DNA from: Pelodera strongyloides
Taxonomy: Eukaryota > Nematoda > Chromadorea > Rhabditida > Rhabditidae
Direction: 5' to 3'
Length of the DNA: 64,000 bases
Assembly: GCA_036852015.1 (NCBI GenBank)
Contig: JAANDG010000101.1
Span: forward strand, 124,001 to 188,000
Shown: one piece after another, positions 1 through 12,231 of the stretch
Numbering within the stretch: position 1 is the stretch's first letter
Layout: each line of letters starts with the position of its first letter
Position numbers and translations under genes: made by a program
The notes under the pieces: model-generated
The model's database searches: none
Told to the model about the DNA's origin: nothing
Seen by the model: only the letters and a program-made list of their open reading frames with translations

Positions 1-341
1 TTAAGCGACATGGCACGTGGTTTGTGAATAGTTTTACTGGTTTATCGGCAGAAAATTGCACTGCTGGCATGCAATTTGCATGCAAGATGGTGTTTGTGCA
101 ATTTCAGAACAAATCGTTTCAGAAACCACGTCCTATTAAGCGGTAATTTAGCCGTTCGTTCGATTTCTTTCTCGTAAATTACCTTCTTTTTTTTGCGACT
201 GTGTCGTCTGATTTTGAGAACTCCTTTCAGTTCTGTGTAATATCGTGCTTTTTCCGGGATTTTCGTTTCTTGCAAGTTGGGCGTTATTGCACGGCTCTGG
301 CCTAATAGCTTTGTGTAGGTCATATTCATGTGCAATAGCGT
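1..341. other. Upstream flank of threonyl-tRNA synthetase gene
   Basis: No conserved coding sequence is recognised here. A 97-codon open frame on the - strand (42-335) has no recognisable domain and overlaps what is probably the 5' flank or first intron of the downstream gene. A promoter cannot be assigned from sequence alone. Confidence 0.4.
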
Positions 342-527
342 TTGACTAACCTTTGCATGCAGCTTCTTTGTTTAATTAATAAATTTGCTTTACAGGGTAA
401 CTCTTGCACGACGTTCTCACTGCGTGCGTCGCGCTACTTTGGACGCCTATTGCCGTCCTTCTCAATCAACACATTCCGTTCGTCAGTAGTACCCTTGTGT
501 ACTAGTTCGTCAGCTATTGCCACAAAG
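342..527 (+). other. In-frame mitochondrial-type leader upstream of ThrRS ATG
   Basis: The frame of the threonyl-tRNA synthetase stays open upstream of its cytosolic ATG (528) to in-frame ATGs at 342 and 357. A good 3' splice site (TTTGCTTTACAG) ends at 395, so the leader could also start from an exon at 396 joined to an unseen upstream exon. The 44 leader residues encoded from 396 to 527 contain no Asp or Glu, several Arg, and many Ser, Thr, Leu and Phe. That is the composition of a mitochondrial targeting peptide. Inference: one gene may supply both cytosolic and mitochondrial enzyme by alternative starts or splicing. Confidence 0.55.
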
Positions 528-3500
528 ATGTCACCCACGCCTAATGAAGCCGCTGGAGATGTTGAGGTGAAGGAGAATAAGGTGGGTTTCTTTTATTTGG
601 ATTCCGGTCTTATATACTTTTTATGTGGGATGTGGGCAGTAAGGCTCCTTGCACTGCGAGGACATGTACCGTTGCGATTAATATGACGATTTCTTCATCT
701 TAAAGCGAAATGCTAGCCTCTTTGGAAAATTAGCGTTGGTAAGCAAATCCTATGTATCCTATGCTAATTTTGTACGATTGCCGTGGACGATCGTACAAAA
801 TTAGCATAGGATACATAGGATTTGCTTATATGCAAATTTTCCAAAGGGGCTAGCACTTCGCTTTAACCTTATCGGCAGAGCTGTGCGTGCCAGATAGATG
901 ACTGCGCGGAAAATGTGGAATTGTCCCGTGTGCTAGTTTATAAGGAACATTGAATCACTTCTTTTAGCCACCAAAGTTGTCGCTGGCTCCCACCGAAATG
1001 AAGCCATGGCCCCAATTTATTCAAGACCGAATTGATCTGTGGGACAGGCTGATGGTTGAGTATAAGGCGGAGATCGCAGCAAAGGTACGTTTTGTTTGCT
1101 ATTAGCCCAGCTCGATGATAACTGATCACTTGCATACCGCGTACGTTGTATGTCATATATTTTAGTTTGTATGATAGCTGAACTTATGTAGAGTGTAAAA
1201 TTAGTAAAAATAATAATAATGGTATTGGTTAACAATCAATACCGAGAAAGAACATCTACCATACAAGTAACTTTACGGAATGTGGGGAGGTTCATATGCT
1301 TCTTATTTAGACTCCCGATGCAATCAAGATCACGCTTCCCGATGGCAAGCAGTTTGATGCCGAGTCGTGGCGCACCACTCCCAATCAGATTGCCGAGAAG
1401 ATCAGCAAGGGATTGGCCGAGGCCACCGTCATTGCCAAAGTTAATGGAGAGGTGAGCTGCCTAGCTACTTTTCATTCACCATGGTGAAGACCTTGTCTTT
1501 TGGTCTTTAAGGTATGGGTTGGTTAGTTTAATCATATGCAACACTGCCACCTATTTTGGGCATGACTGTTTATCTGACCATTGCTTTTCTAAGGATCCAT
1601 GTAATCATTGTGAAAAAAGTTCCTTTCCCTTGAAAGTTTTGTTCGTGCTCTAGGTTTGGGATCTGGATCGTCCGTTCGAAGGTGATGCAACCCTTCACTT
1701 GCTGAAGTTTGATGATGATGAGGCTAAACAGGTTCGTGAAATCTAAGTGTTTACGTTTCTCTTTCGGTGCGTATTCTTGATCGGGTTGGGTTCATGAGGT
1801 TGTCTTCTGAAATGTAATAAAGTGAACGTAACCGCTGAAAAACTTCAGCGTGTTTTCGTGCATTGAAATGGCAGAAAGTGTGCGGCGATTGGCTGACATT
1901 GGTGCATTTCGGCACATTGGGCACATTACCTTGATTACCTTGACGACTCGTACTTCAGCGTCAAGGTCGCTTTGACAGCTGCGAGTCCCACGTTGCATTC
2001 CATATTGTACGCGATTCCTGGCGAGGATTTGCCAGGGCTTTTGCCTAAAAGTATAGTTTCACATTCACGTGTAGTCGCTGTTGTAGGTATTCTGGCACTC
2101 GTCCGCCCACATTCTCGGCGAGGCGATGGAGCGTTACTGCGGCGGACACCTCTGCTATGGACCCCCTATTGCCGAGGGATTCTACTATGACATGTGGCAT
2201 GAGGTAACGTTGATTATTGCTAGTTTAAGATATACATGGATATTCGATTGGTCCTATTTGGGTTGCCTTCACGTTTGAGGTGACCAACGGCCGAAGATAC
2301 AGAATTCGGTTTTCAGTGCATGGTGTGTTCTTGTACTATATGGTTCCCTTTATAGAACCGCACCGTCGCCCAGGAGGATTTCCAGAAAATCGAGCAGATT
2401 GTCAAGTGCGCGGTTAAGGTACCTTTTTATTACCGTCCCGTTATGTTTAACTGCTCTAAATTGTAACTTGTAACGTGTACTCGATTCCGGTTGGAGAGGA
2501 CATCGATAAAAAAATCATTAGAAAGGAGACTATCGGACATCGGTTCTTTAGTTCTTTGCTGACCAGACCAATCCGTAGTTTGACAAGTTTGACGCTGTAG
2601 CCTGTAGCCGTAGCGAGTACATTGCTGGTGGTTTACACAAACTAGTAGTCCACTACACGTGTTACGCGTTCGTGTACGTGTTGAAAGGAAACCCCTTTTC
2701 AGGATAAGCAGCCGTTTGAACGCCTTGAAGTTTCCAAGGAGAACCTCCTTGAGATGTTCAAATACAACGAATTCAAGGTTTGTAATTTTACTATTGTTTC
2801 ATTTCTCACATTTTTCTTAGCTGTTATTTTTCCTACTGTTGACTGTTGTAAACAAAAAAATTAAAAACCGTAAATTCTCCTTTGTTTATCATGGTATAGA
2901 TTTAGCTGTCTACTAATAGTGTTTGTCTACTAATAAATTTATTACTTATTTCCAAAGACGATAATTTTCATTGATTGGCACAACATTTTCATTCACGTGT
3001 AGTTTTTTTTTTTAATATTATGACGTGCATTATGTTTATCGTATATTATACGTGACTTGATGTAGTGCGTGTTTAAGAACCGTATTGAAGGAAATAAAAG
3101 AGAAGAAGAACAATAGAAAAAAATCTATGCGAAATAATGTTTGTTTGTATTTCAGCAACGAATCCTCAAGGAGAAAGTCACCACTCCCAAGACGACAGTC
3201 TACCGTTGCGGTCCTCTGATTGACTTGTGCCGTGGACCCCATGTGAGACACACTGGAAAGATCAAGGTAGTTATTTAAATATATGTTTCCTCCTTTAAGT
3301 TAAGTTGGTTATAATGATTTTCTTGACATTTGACATAGATTCATACGGATCCGAGCCGCCAAATAATTGTTATTGATCGGTATTCGTATTCTAGAATTTA
3401 TTTTGTGTGAGAAGTTGAGAAGTACTAATTGTGAATAATCATTTATCTTTGTAGGCCATGCAAATCACCAAGGCCTCCTCGTCTTACTGGGAGGGTAATT

Positions 3501-6500
3501 GCGAGGCGGAAACCCTGCAACGTGTCTATGGAATCAGCTTCCCCGATCCCAAACAGCTCAAGGAGTGGGTCAAGTTGCAGGTTCGTTCATTTTTATTCTG
3601 ATTATTTATTGTGTTAAAAGTGACCAGACTAATAAGGAAAATAATTTTCACAGTTTGTTTATCAAATTTAGGCCTTTCTGTCCGAAATACTTGTTTGATT
3701 AGCTTGTAAAAAAGGAGATTTTTCAAGGTGGCTTTATTTGGTGATGTCATACTTCTTATGCGATCCTTCTGCAATTAAGTTTAGACCAGAAATACTAAAC
3801 AAAACCTAGTTATGCTTGAAAATAGGGGTTATTCTTGATCCTATCATTTCTGAACTAACGTAGCCCTAATAAGGCACAGTACCGCTTAGGAAGAATTAAA
3901 CAAGTATCTTTTTTTTTTAAATGTTGCCTGCTGTATAAATTGTTGCCTGGAGTTCCCCCTACGGACATACCGAAAATACTGCTAGTTTTTCCTTACATGT
4001 GTTTCAGTTTGACTTTATTTACTGTTAGTGCAGATGTTCGGTGATATATGATTAATCTATCGTAAAGTCGGAATCTGAGTCAATCTAATTATACCCCAAT
4101 TTGCAGGCACTCAATTACCCCCCCCCCCTTAATTATAAGAAAACCAAATTGTCCTCTAATTATCCCCTAATTTCCAGGAGGAGGCTGCGAAGCGTGACCA
4201 TCGCAAGCTCGGTCGTGAGCAGGACCTGTTCTTCTTCCATCCGCTTAGTCCCGGATCGGCATTCTGGTATCCGAAGGGCGCCCACATCTACAATAAGCTC
4301 GTCGACTTTATCAAGAAGGAATACAGGAAGAGAGGATTCACTGAGGTGTGTTGGGTTTGGGGGACTGTTTTTTTTTCTGTTAGGGCGCGTTCGGGATTGA
4401 TTTTCTGAAAGGAAACTCGGCCAAATCCTCGTTCGGGATGGACTTTTTGGAAACGTTCCAATGCTTGGAGAAAACAAAAAATACAGTATGAATTAGCTTG
4501 CGAAAAACGTTTCCCGCGCATATTTTTCAAATTTTCCATGCTAATTCATACTGTATTTTTTATTTTCTCCAAGCATTGGAACGTTTCCAAAAAGTCCATC
4601 CCGAACGAGGATTTGGCCAAGTTTCCTTTCGGAAAATCAATCCCGAACGCGCCCTAAACGACGGAATTTTTAGTATATAGTGCTTACAAAGTGTGTGGGT
4701 ATGGTTGAGGGTATCTGGGCATTGATGTGCCAAATGTTGTTTCCAGTCGCGATCTTTTCAGTTGGCTGACTAGATGTTGCGTTCCGATTTGCGGCTTCTT
4801 GAGTTCTATTTAGTTTTCATTGGTTCCAATTCCAATTTTATTATCGATGTATTCTAGGTGATCACGCCCAACATGTACAATTCCAAGTTGTGGGAGACGT
4901 CCGGTCACTGGCAACACTACTCGGAGGATATGTTCAAGTAAGCTTTTTGTTTGTGTCGATTTATTGTGTTTACCGGTACAACTGTGTTATTATAAAGTTG
5001 ATGGATATATGTAGGTGAGCCTTTCTTTGTCGTTTGACTGTGTCCTAATAGTGAGCTCTCTATTCCATTTTGCGGTGTTGTTGATTGTTTTTTCCCCCTC
5101 CATGTTAACTGGTTTTTGTCTGCTGTGCGCCGCCACTCTCTCAAATCATGATCTTTTCGTTACGTAAAAGAGAAGAGATTCTCCTCGTTTACGTTTTTAA
5201 TTTTCCGCAAAAAATGTTGTCCGCAGCTCTAATAGCGTTGTGCATAGTTTTTTTTATATTATTTGTTTTAAGGTTTGAAATCGAAAAGGAGACTTTTGGT
5301 CTGAAGCCGATGAACTGCCCCGGTCACGCATTGATGTTCGCCCATCAACCGCGCACTCACAACGAGCTGCCATTCCGTTTTGCCGACTTTGGAGTTCTTC
5401 ACCGGTGCGTTTTTAACCCTTTGTCACTCCTTTCACTGAGTATGACGGTGTGATTAAGGGGGAAAGTAGTTTATGTTTAGTCTTAACTTTTTACAGAGTG
5501 GTTTATTTGATAACTGTTTGTAGATGTGCACTTTCTGTATTATTGTTTTTTTAGTGTTTGAGCTAAGGCTGTATTTTTACATTCTATCGTCTTGTAGTTT
5601 GAGAGGTCTGCTTTGTTTGAGGTTTTACCCTTTCTTTTAGAAATGAGATGTCGGGAGCGTTGTCTGGCCTGACTCGCGTGCGTCGCTTCCAACAGGACGA
5701 TGCGCACATTTTCTGCAGAAAGGATCAGATTGGACAGGAAATGAAGGCCTGCCTCGACTTTTTGGAGAGAGCCTATGAAAAGGTGAGCTCTACCCCTTAC
5801 AATTAAAGAAGTATTATTGTTCTATAGTTTCAAGGATTGCGTGTTTGTTAAATGTCTATGTCTGTGTTTGGATCTATCTAGAAGATTTGATGGCGTTCTT
5901 GTGTATTTTTGATGTGTTATTTTCCCAAGTGTAGGCTGTTTTTTTTTGCGTTATGTATAACTTTGGTCTACCGTCTAACCGAGCATGGGGTGAAATAGTG
6001 AAGTGAAAGAAGCATGCATAAAGTAAACGCAACTAGTAAGTAACTATGTACTTTGATTTGGGATAGTTGTCGTCAAAGTGTTTCATGTTGCCTATGAAGC
6101 CCGTTGAACCAGCTTTTTGTGATGAAGAAGGCTCAGTGTCATGGAACAGAGTATTTCTAGAACTTGTCAACCTTTTTTTTGTGAATTGTCTTGTGTGCTA
6201 TCTGTTACCATCGTTTTAATGTTCAGAACTAGCAATGGCGTGTGTGTTTATTTTTTATTTAATTTTTTTTTGCATCGAAAAATAATTAATAATAAATTTT
6301 CCCTTTAAATTGTTCTTGTTTTTAGGTGTTCGGATTCACTTTCAAACTGAACCTGTCCACCAGACCTGAGGGCTTCCTGGGTGATATTGAGACGTGGAAC
6401 AATGCTGAGGAGGTTGGCCTTCTTTCTTTTTATAAACAAATTCTTTATTTATATCCGTATACTTACCAGTTACAGTAATGCCATCAACTAGTTTTAACGT

Positions 6501-9500
6501 TTCTCGCAAATCAAACTGTGATGTGATACAAAACGCATTTGCAAGCAGTAGTGTCAGTGTCATATTTTATTATATAAAGTTGGGAGCTTTGTTTGTTTGT
6601 TTGATTGATTGTGTGTTTGGATGATGTGCGTTACGCTCAGGTTGTAGGATGGGTTCAGTAGTTCACGTTCCCGTGCACTGAGCCATCTCACTTCCCGAGC
6701 GCCCCTCTCACAAACATCCAAAAAAGGCTGCATATGTGGAATATGTGTGGTGTATCGTTCGGGCGTTTCTGCGGCACAAAGGTTTCAAAGAACACTCACG
6801 GCACAAAACTCAAAGAACGACCAATTTTGAAAACTTGAAATCACGCTTTTTCGTCTAATGCTTTATTTACTCTTATTTTACAAAAATTTTCCATATTGCC
6901 TTTCAACGTGAGATTATCCTCACCTTGAGCAACCTACGAGAATCCAGCCCTGAGCTACGCACTCGCAGACTGCATATACTCACTTACTCACCAACGCCAT
7001 TGCGGATGGCTCACTCGAATGCCACACAAAATGTTGCATTATACTCCAAGGAAGCGGAGTATCGGCCGAGCGATAATGTTCAAGGAACATCCACTTGCTG
7101 TGCAACGCCATTGTGGAGCGCTCACATGAGCACCACACAAACGTTTGCATGTACACCAAGGGCGCGGAGTACATGCCGAGCGATAGAGTTCAAAGAACAC
7201 CCACTGCAGGGCACCTCCACTGCGGAACGCCCAGTGAACGCTACAAAGGCTGCCATATACAGAATGCTTGCGGGGTATCGTTCGAGCGATTGTGCGGCAA
7301 GTAGGCCGAGATCCCTGTTCCATGCAATTCAAGAAGCATATTCGCAATTATAATAATTCCCTGTCAATGGCATCGATGTGTGCTCAACTTGATGTTCCCC
7401 GTGGCGCCGGTCCTTATTTAGGAGGAATATAGTCAACAGAAACTAAGTTATATCCCCGTGTTTGATATTGGTGTAGGTTTCAAAAGGAAAATAACAAAAG
7501 TGAAACCATTTCCTTCGGACAAATGTTTGCTTCTAACTTATATAGCCCAGCGAAACATTGCGACGTATCATCCAGGCACATTCCTTTTTTTAGGATTTGA
7601 AATTTTTTCGATATTGTAGAGTCCAGCAAGTTGCAGACAATTTAGGAGGAATATAGTCAACAGAAACTAAGTTCTAACCCGTGTTCAATATTGGTATGGG
7701 TTTCAAAAAGAAAAAGAAAGACTGGAGACTCTTTGGATAGAAATGTTTCCTCCTAACTTATATAGCCCAGAGAAACATTGCGGCGTATCAGCCACGCGAT
7801 ATTAAAGGGAGAGGCCCATGAGAAAAAGAATTTCTTCAATTTACTTGCGCACAATGTCCGGTATCTCAGAAATATTACTGAGAAAACCGCATAAATTTGC
7901 ATCTAGAACTCGCAGAGATATTCTATGCTAAACAGTTCGACCAGGTACCGTAGTCAGCAACACAAACATTAGTTTTTACGGTTTATATCCGTGCACTTGC
8001 ATTCTTTTTCAACGTAATAATGTTCAAACGAATATAGATCATTACAAAATTATAAAGAGGCGTTTCCAATACAGAAGCGCCCTAAAAGCGCGAAAATTGA
8101 TCCTGACAACGGTACTGGCCGAACTGTTTGCCGGAGAATAACTCTGCGAGTACCAGACTTCAAACAATGCGGTTTTCACAGTAATATTTCTAAAATTCCG
8201 GACGTTCTGTGCAAGTAAATTGAGTAAAGCTTTATTCTGATGGGCCTCTCCCTTTAAGCTGCTTTTAGACTTTGGCAATTTTTTCGATGTCCTAGAGTAG
8301 AGCAAGTTGCAGACAATTTAGGAGAAATATAGTCAACAGAAACTAAGTTCTTTCCCCAGGAAACTATTCTTGCGAGAAAGAGTTGCCTCTACTTATAGAT
8401 ATAGCCCAGTGAAACATAGCGACCATCAGCGAATATTGGAAAGACGCCTCAGGCGGCGGTAGCCGACTGGTATGCCATATTAGTTGTCAGAAATAGAGCA
8501 AATTGGAAGTTCTTCTAAGTATCAATGCTGGGAATGTTTCTTGGTTAAGAGGTGGCTGAAACATGTGGATTTGGTGGTACCTTAAAAGACTATATTGCCG
8601 GCCGAAAAAATTCAAAACGGTATAACTTTCGTATATTGTACACGGAAGAATGCCCGAAAAAGGTGTAACCATTGCAGTATATTGATTGTACAATTGTACT
8701 TGAGCTCAACCCTTTGATTATACATTTTCCCTTTTAGGAACTCACCAATGCTCTCAATGAGTCTGGCCGTCCATGGAAACTCAATCCTGGTGATGGAGCT
8801 TTCTACGGTATGTTTATTACTTTGCAATTTCCTATTTCCAGCAATTATCATTTCCGTACCTGCGTAATGCGTATTTGATTAAATGTATTGTTCCTTCAGC
8901 TCTTTGGCTAAGTGTTTATTATTCTTGTGCTGGCGAACAACGTTTCTTTATGTGTCACTGTAAGGTGTTAGATATTACGGAATATGACTAAGATTGATAA
9001 TTTGTAGTTTGTTGCTACCATGTGTTTTTTTTTGTATTAACTCTTTATTCCGTGAAGTGTACAAAATCATGTAAAAACAAAATAGAGAGATAAACACTCA
9101 CAGCCTAGAGACGATCAGGAGGTATTGTTATCACGTAAGTTGCTCATTGACCTTAGTCGTTGAGAACTGTGTTTGTGTTTCACACTCACACTCTCGTAAT
9201 AGTTAAGTGGCTCTTGTTTCGATATTGGTCCGGTCGACCATTGTTCAATGTTTGCTATATCTTACCTGTAGGTCCAAAGATAGGTTGTAGGCTGTAGATA
9301 GGTAGTTGTTAGTGGTGAGGTGAATTTAGCTTTGACTTTACTATTTTAGGTCCCAAGATTGATATCACGATCCAGGACGCCCTCAAGAGAAGTCACCAGT
9401 GCGCCACCATTCAACTCGACTTCCAGATGCCCCAACGATTCGATTTGCATTACTTTGAGTAGGTTTACTTTAGTTTAATTGTGTATGACTATGCGTACGA

Positions 9501-12231
9501 TCACAGTTTTGTGGCTGTCTGCTATCAACATTGGCTGAATATCTGGTCGAATATGTGCCGTGAAAAATCAATCAAAAACCGTCTTCGATGCTCTCTGGCC
9601 ATCTCCGGAGGCTATTGCAGTTCAATTGTGCGAAACAGTGAAAAGCATTATGTTTCAGTCACTCCGTAAAGTTCAAGTGAAAGAAGTTTTGCGATGTTTG
9701 AGGTAGTTCGTGTCATGGAAAACCAATAGACCTAAATAGCAAACGTCTATCCCATAAACCTAAATAGCAACGTAATAGCACGAGCAATAGTGCACAGTTA
9801 GCACCAAAAGAGAGCTAATTGTGTCTAGTTTGGTCTCTATTGGCGTGTGATTTGGTGCTCACTGCGTACTATTGCTCGTGCTATTACGTTGCTATTTAGG
9901 TCTATGTACTAGACCTGATCTATTCATTTTGTGTGGTGCCCTGAATGGTGTTGAACAAAAATACTTGTGTACTTTGATTGGTCATATATTTCTCTTTTCT
10001 TTATTCTATGTCCTTTCAGCGACAAGGGTGAGCGTCAGCGTCCCGTCATGATCCACCGTGCCGTGCTCGGCTCGGTCGAACGTATGACTGCTATCCTCAC
10101 GGAGAGTTATGGAGGAAAGTGGCCCTTCTGGCTCAGTCCAAGACAGGTACGCGTTGTATTGCTAGTCTATTTTGTTAGATAAAATCTATGTTTTAAAGCG
10201 AAATACCGGCCGGTTTTTGAGACGCATCGTGGACATCTTCATTTGCAACATATGCAAATTAGTATAAATTAGCATAAAAACTAGACCCCTATTCGACCCC
10301 ACTTAGCATAAATGCATAAACATGCAGCTGTTCACGATACGTTTCAAAAACCGGCCGAATTTCGCTTTAAGGTCTATTTTGTCAGATTACATTTATGTTT
10401 TAAAGTCTATTTGTTGGATTGCATTTATGTTTGAAGCTCCATCTATGGTATATTGTGCGTGTCGGCATCCTGGGTCCTGGGTAATGTATTTTGGACCCTT
10501 GTTAGTTTTGGACCCTTGTTAGTTTTGGGTCCTTGATAGTTTAGACCCTTGTTAGTTTGGACCCTTGTTAGTAGGAACTGTCGTGAAGCCGTTCGTCTTA
10601 GGGTATCCTTTGATTGCATATGTTTCCATGTGTGTATCAATAAACTATTATGTATTGTCATCCCAAGTTCCCAAGTTACACCACTTTGTTATTTTTTTTA
10701 TGTTTTAGGCCAAGGTGATCACTGTTCACGAGGCGATGAACGATTACGCCAAGTCGATTAAGGAGAGGGTATGTGTTGTTTTTGTTACCCTTTTTATGTT
10801 TGTCTTATTATATTATTGTTATTTTCGTTGATCTTCTACATTAGTAGCTTGTTAATCTGGATGTGTGATCATCTCCGTTAATGAATCCCGAGCATTTTCC
10901 GAGAAACTTTGCGTTTCCGAGGATTTTCCGCGGGTTCTCCGAGTAGTCTCCGAGAATATTCTCGGAAAAAGCTCGGAAACTTTGAGGTTCTCGGGCCGAG
11001 CTCGGAAAATAGGCGGGCCGAGCTCGGAAAATAGGCGGGCCGAGCTCGGGAGATGTCTGTTTGTCCGTTTCCGAGCATTTTCCGAGCGTTTCCCGACAAA
11101 CTTTCGTTTTCCGAGCTTTTTCCGACTAAAAACCGAGTAGGAAACTAGTAAAAAACTAGCTGGTTTTTCCGCGGGAAATACTCGGAAACAAATATCATAG
11201 ATGTTCTAGTTGTTCGACGAGGGATTCGAAGTTGAGTACGACGAAGGATGCCCGGACACGCTCAACAAACAGATTAGGAACGCGCAGCTTGCTCAGGTAC
11301 ACCTTTTGCATATGCCTTGTTTCTGAGCTTGCTTGACGTCGGACTCCGGCTTGGACTTAGGTCCATTCATGATTTATTCAGTTATTAAATAACAACACGT
11401 GTTTTGCATCGCGGCGTGATGTTTAAAAAAAACGCATTAGTAATTAGTAGTAGCACTAAGTAGCAATCAGGTACACCGAATAGAAATAATGAAGGGCGTA
11501 AATACGTAAGTTGCAAGGCAACGTCTTCGTAAAGAAAAGTAATGACTTGTTTGTAGTTCAACTTCATTCTGGTGGTCGGCCAACGTGAAAAGGACAACGG
11601 ATCGGTGAACGTGCGTACGAGAGATAATGCGGTATGTTCATTTCTGATTTGAAGGTTTTATCTATTGGGTTTTCTTTTTGCAGAACAGATAGACTTGTAG
11701 ACTTTATACAATGTCTGCACTCGTTTAGTAAGGAAGGGTCTGGTGCGATCGCCAACTAGATATAACTTGCACCTGCTGGTGAATAGTTATTGGGCATGAG
11801 GATATAGATGTTTGCATAATCATACACGGAAACGCAGGTGTCCTGTACTTTACAGTTTTGAGAACTGCATCTGCATGTCAGCGCTTTAAATTCTGTATGT
11901 GCTTGAGATTCTGATGGCTGTTCATTTCTGATTCTTGTTGTAGTCTGGGCGTATGTCAGTGCATAACATTACGCATCAACCGCGTGGGCCCTCCGGATTG
12001 TATTTGACCATCCTCGGAGGCTATTTCAACTTTATATATTTGTGTAAAACGTATCCCTGATAGATTTCGGTCCTCAACTGTAAGTGACTAGATCTCATCT
12101 CCAATTTTATGCGTCTAAATTGTACCCTGTTATAGGTGCGCGGAGAGGTGAAGCTTGATGACCTGGTCACCAAGTTCCATCGCTTCAACCGCGAGTACAC
12201 AAAGGATACGGAGAATGCGGAAGATTTCTAA
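528..12231 (+). CDS. TARS1: Threonine--tRNA ligase (cytosolic form, 21 exons)
   Basis: Charges tRNA-Thr with threonine. Coding exons: 528-581, 968-1084, 1311-1451, 1654-1731, 2087-2203, 2356-2418, 2703-2777, 3156-3266, 3455-3580, 4178-4345, 4858-4937, 5273-5404, 5641-5782, 6326-6412, 8738-8807, 9350-9458, 10020-10146, 10709-10768, 11210-11296, 11557-11631, 12136-12231. All junctions are GT-AG and keep frame, giving 704 residues, the usual size for animal cytosolic ThrRS. Domains in order: TGS domain (about 58-130); editing-domain motif HSSAH (134-138); class II catalytic core with the zinc-ligand motif CPGH (392-395), motif 2 region [14 protein letters not shown] (about 433-446) and motif 3 GSVERM; and a C-terminal anticodon-binding domain (about 595-704). 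The intron after exon 14 holds a 1.9-kb Helitron; other introns hold MITEs. The ATG at 528 is the first in the conserved cytosolic frame, and an upstream in-frame leader may give a mitochondrial form. Splice sites are read by eye; the protein family is certain. Confidence 0.96.
703..863. mobile_element. Foldback MITE (AAGCG family, subtype A) in ThrRS intron 1
   Basis: A nearly perfect palindrome flanked by TA (701-702, 864-865). Its ends read AAGCGAAATGCTAGCC and the complement, and the inner arms contain CCTATGTATCCTATGC. A close relative lies at 23979-24143 and a diverged one at 31085-31269. The TA target duplication and lack of coding capacity fit a non-autonomous Tc1/mariner-like element. 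Because the flank also reads TTAA, a piggyBac-type TTAA target is possible for this copy. Confidence 0.8.
4383..4654. mobile_element. MITE with long terminal inverted repeats in ThrRS intron 10
   Basis: Inverted repeats of about 125 bp start GGGCGCGTTCGGGATTGATT and end with the complement, flanked by TA on both sides (4381-4382, 4655-4656). The short centre is AT-rich and there is no coding sequence. No second copy was seen in the window. Confidence 0.8.
6565..8470 (+). mobile_element. Non-autonomous Helitron, copy 1 (ThrRS intron 14)
   Basis: The 5' end TTTTATTATATAAAG matches the TCTTATTATATAAAG start of three other copies with one change. The 3' end has the hairpin CGCC-TCA-GGCG followed by a short spacer and terminal CTGG (8467-8470). 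It sits between A (6564) and T (8471), as expected for Helitron insertion. Its first ~150 bp and last ~100 bp match copy 2 at 32443-34106. The interior holds repeated ~200-bp units (for example around 7419, 7641 and 8317) and a separate ~80-bp repeat (6980-7300) that creates spurious open frames. No Rep/helicase is present. Confidence 0.85.
7805..8254. mobile_element. MITE nested inside Helitron copy 1
   Basis: Terminal inverted repeats begin AAGGGAGAGGCCCAT and continue imperfectly inwards. Helitron copy 2 has the uninterrupted target (GATATTAAGCTGC), while this copy has GATATTA, the insert, then TAAGCTGC. This paralogous empty site fixes the boundaries to a TA (or TTAA) duplication and shows the MITE arrived after the Helitron repeat existed. 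Confidence 0.88.
9727..9905. mobile_element. Foldback MITE in ThrRS intron 16
   Basis: Inverted arms CCTAAATAGCAACGTAATAG and complement enclose a ~90-bp centre. The left arm also carries a partial duplicate of its own end (CCTAAATAGCAAACG at 9731). No coding capacity. Confidence 0.7.
10196..10367. mobile_element. MITE (AAGCG family, subtype B) in ThrRS intron 17
   Basis: Ends AAGCGAAATACCGGCC and complement, then GGTTTTTGAGACGC-like inner arms, flanked by TA. It belongs to the same family as the copies at 14455, 15535, 29767, 30273, 40974 and 42482. Confidence 0.82.
10490..11190. repeat. Short tandem motifs in ThrRS introns 17 and 18
   Basis: 10490-10571 holds about five imperfect copies of TTGGACCCTTGTTAGT. 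10885-11190 is built from dispersed direct and inverted copies of TTTCCGAGC, including two tandem copies of GGGCCGAGCTCGGAAAATAG. Exon 18 (10709-10768) lies between the two blocks. These are non-coding. Confidence 0.65.

Noticed and set aside
42..335. 97-codon - strand frame at the window start
   Set aside because: No domain, no splice or promoter support, and it overlaps the 5' region of the synthetase gene.
703..863. piggyBac-type element because of TTAA flanks
   Set aside because: Other copies of the family (29767, 42482) have only TA conserved at a flank, so TA is the safer target duplication; TTAA remains possible for some copies.
6925..7353. 142-codon frame as a gene
   Set aside because: It is inside Helitron copy 1 and made of about three ~80-bp tandem units; copy 2 of the Helitron lacks the segment.
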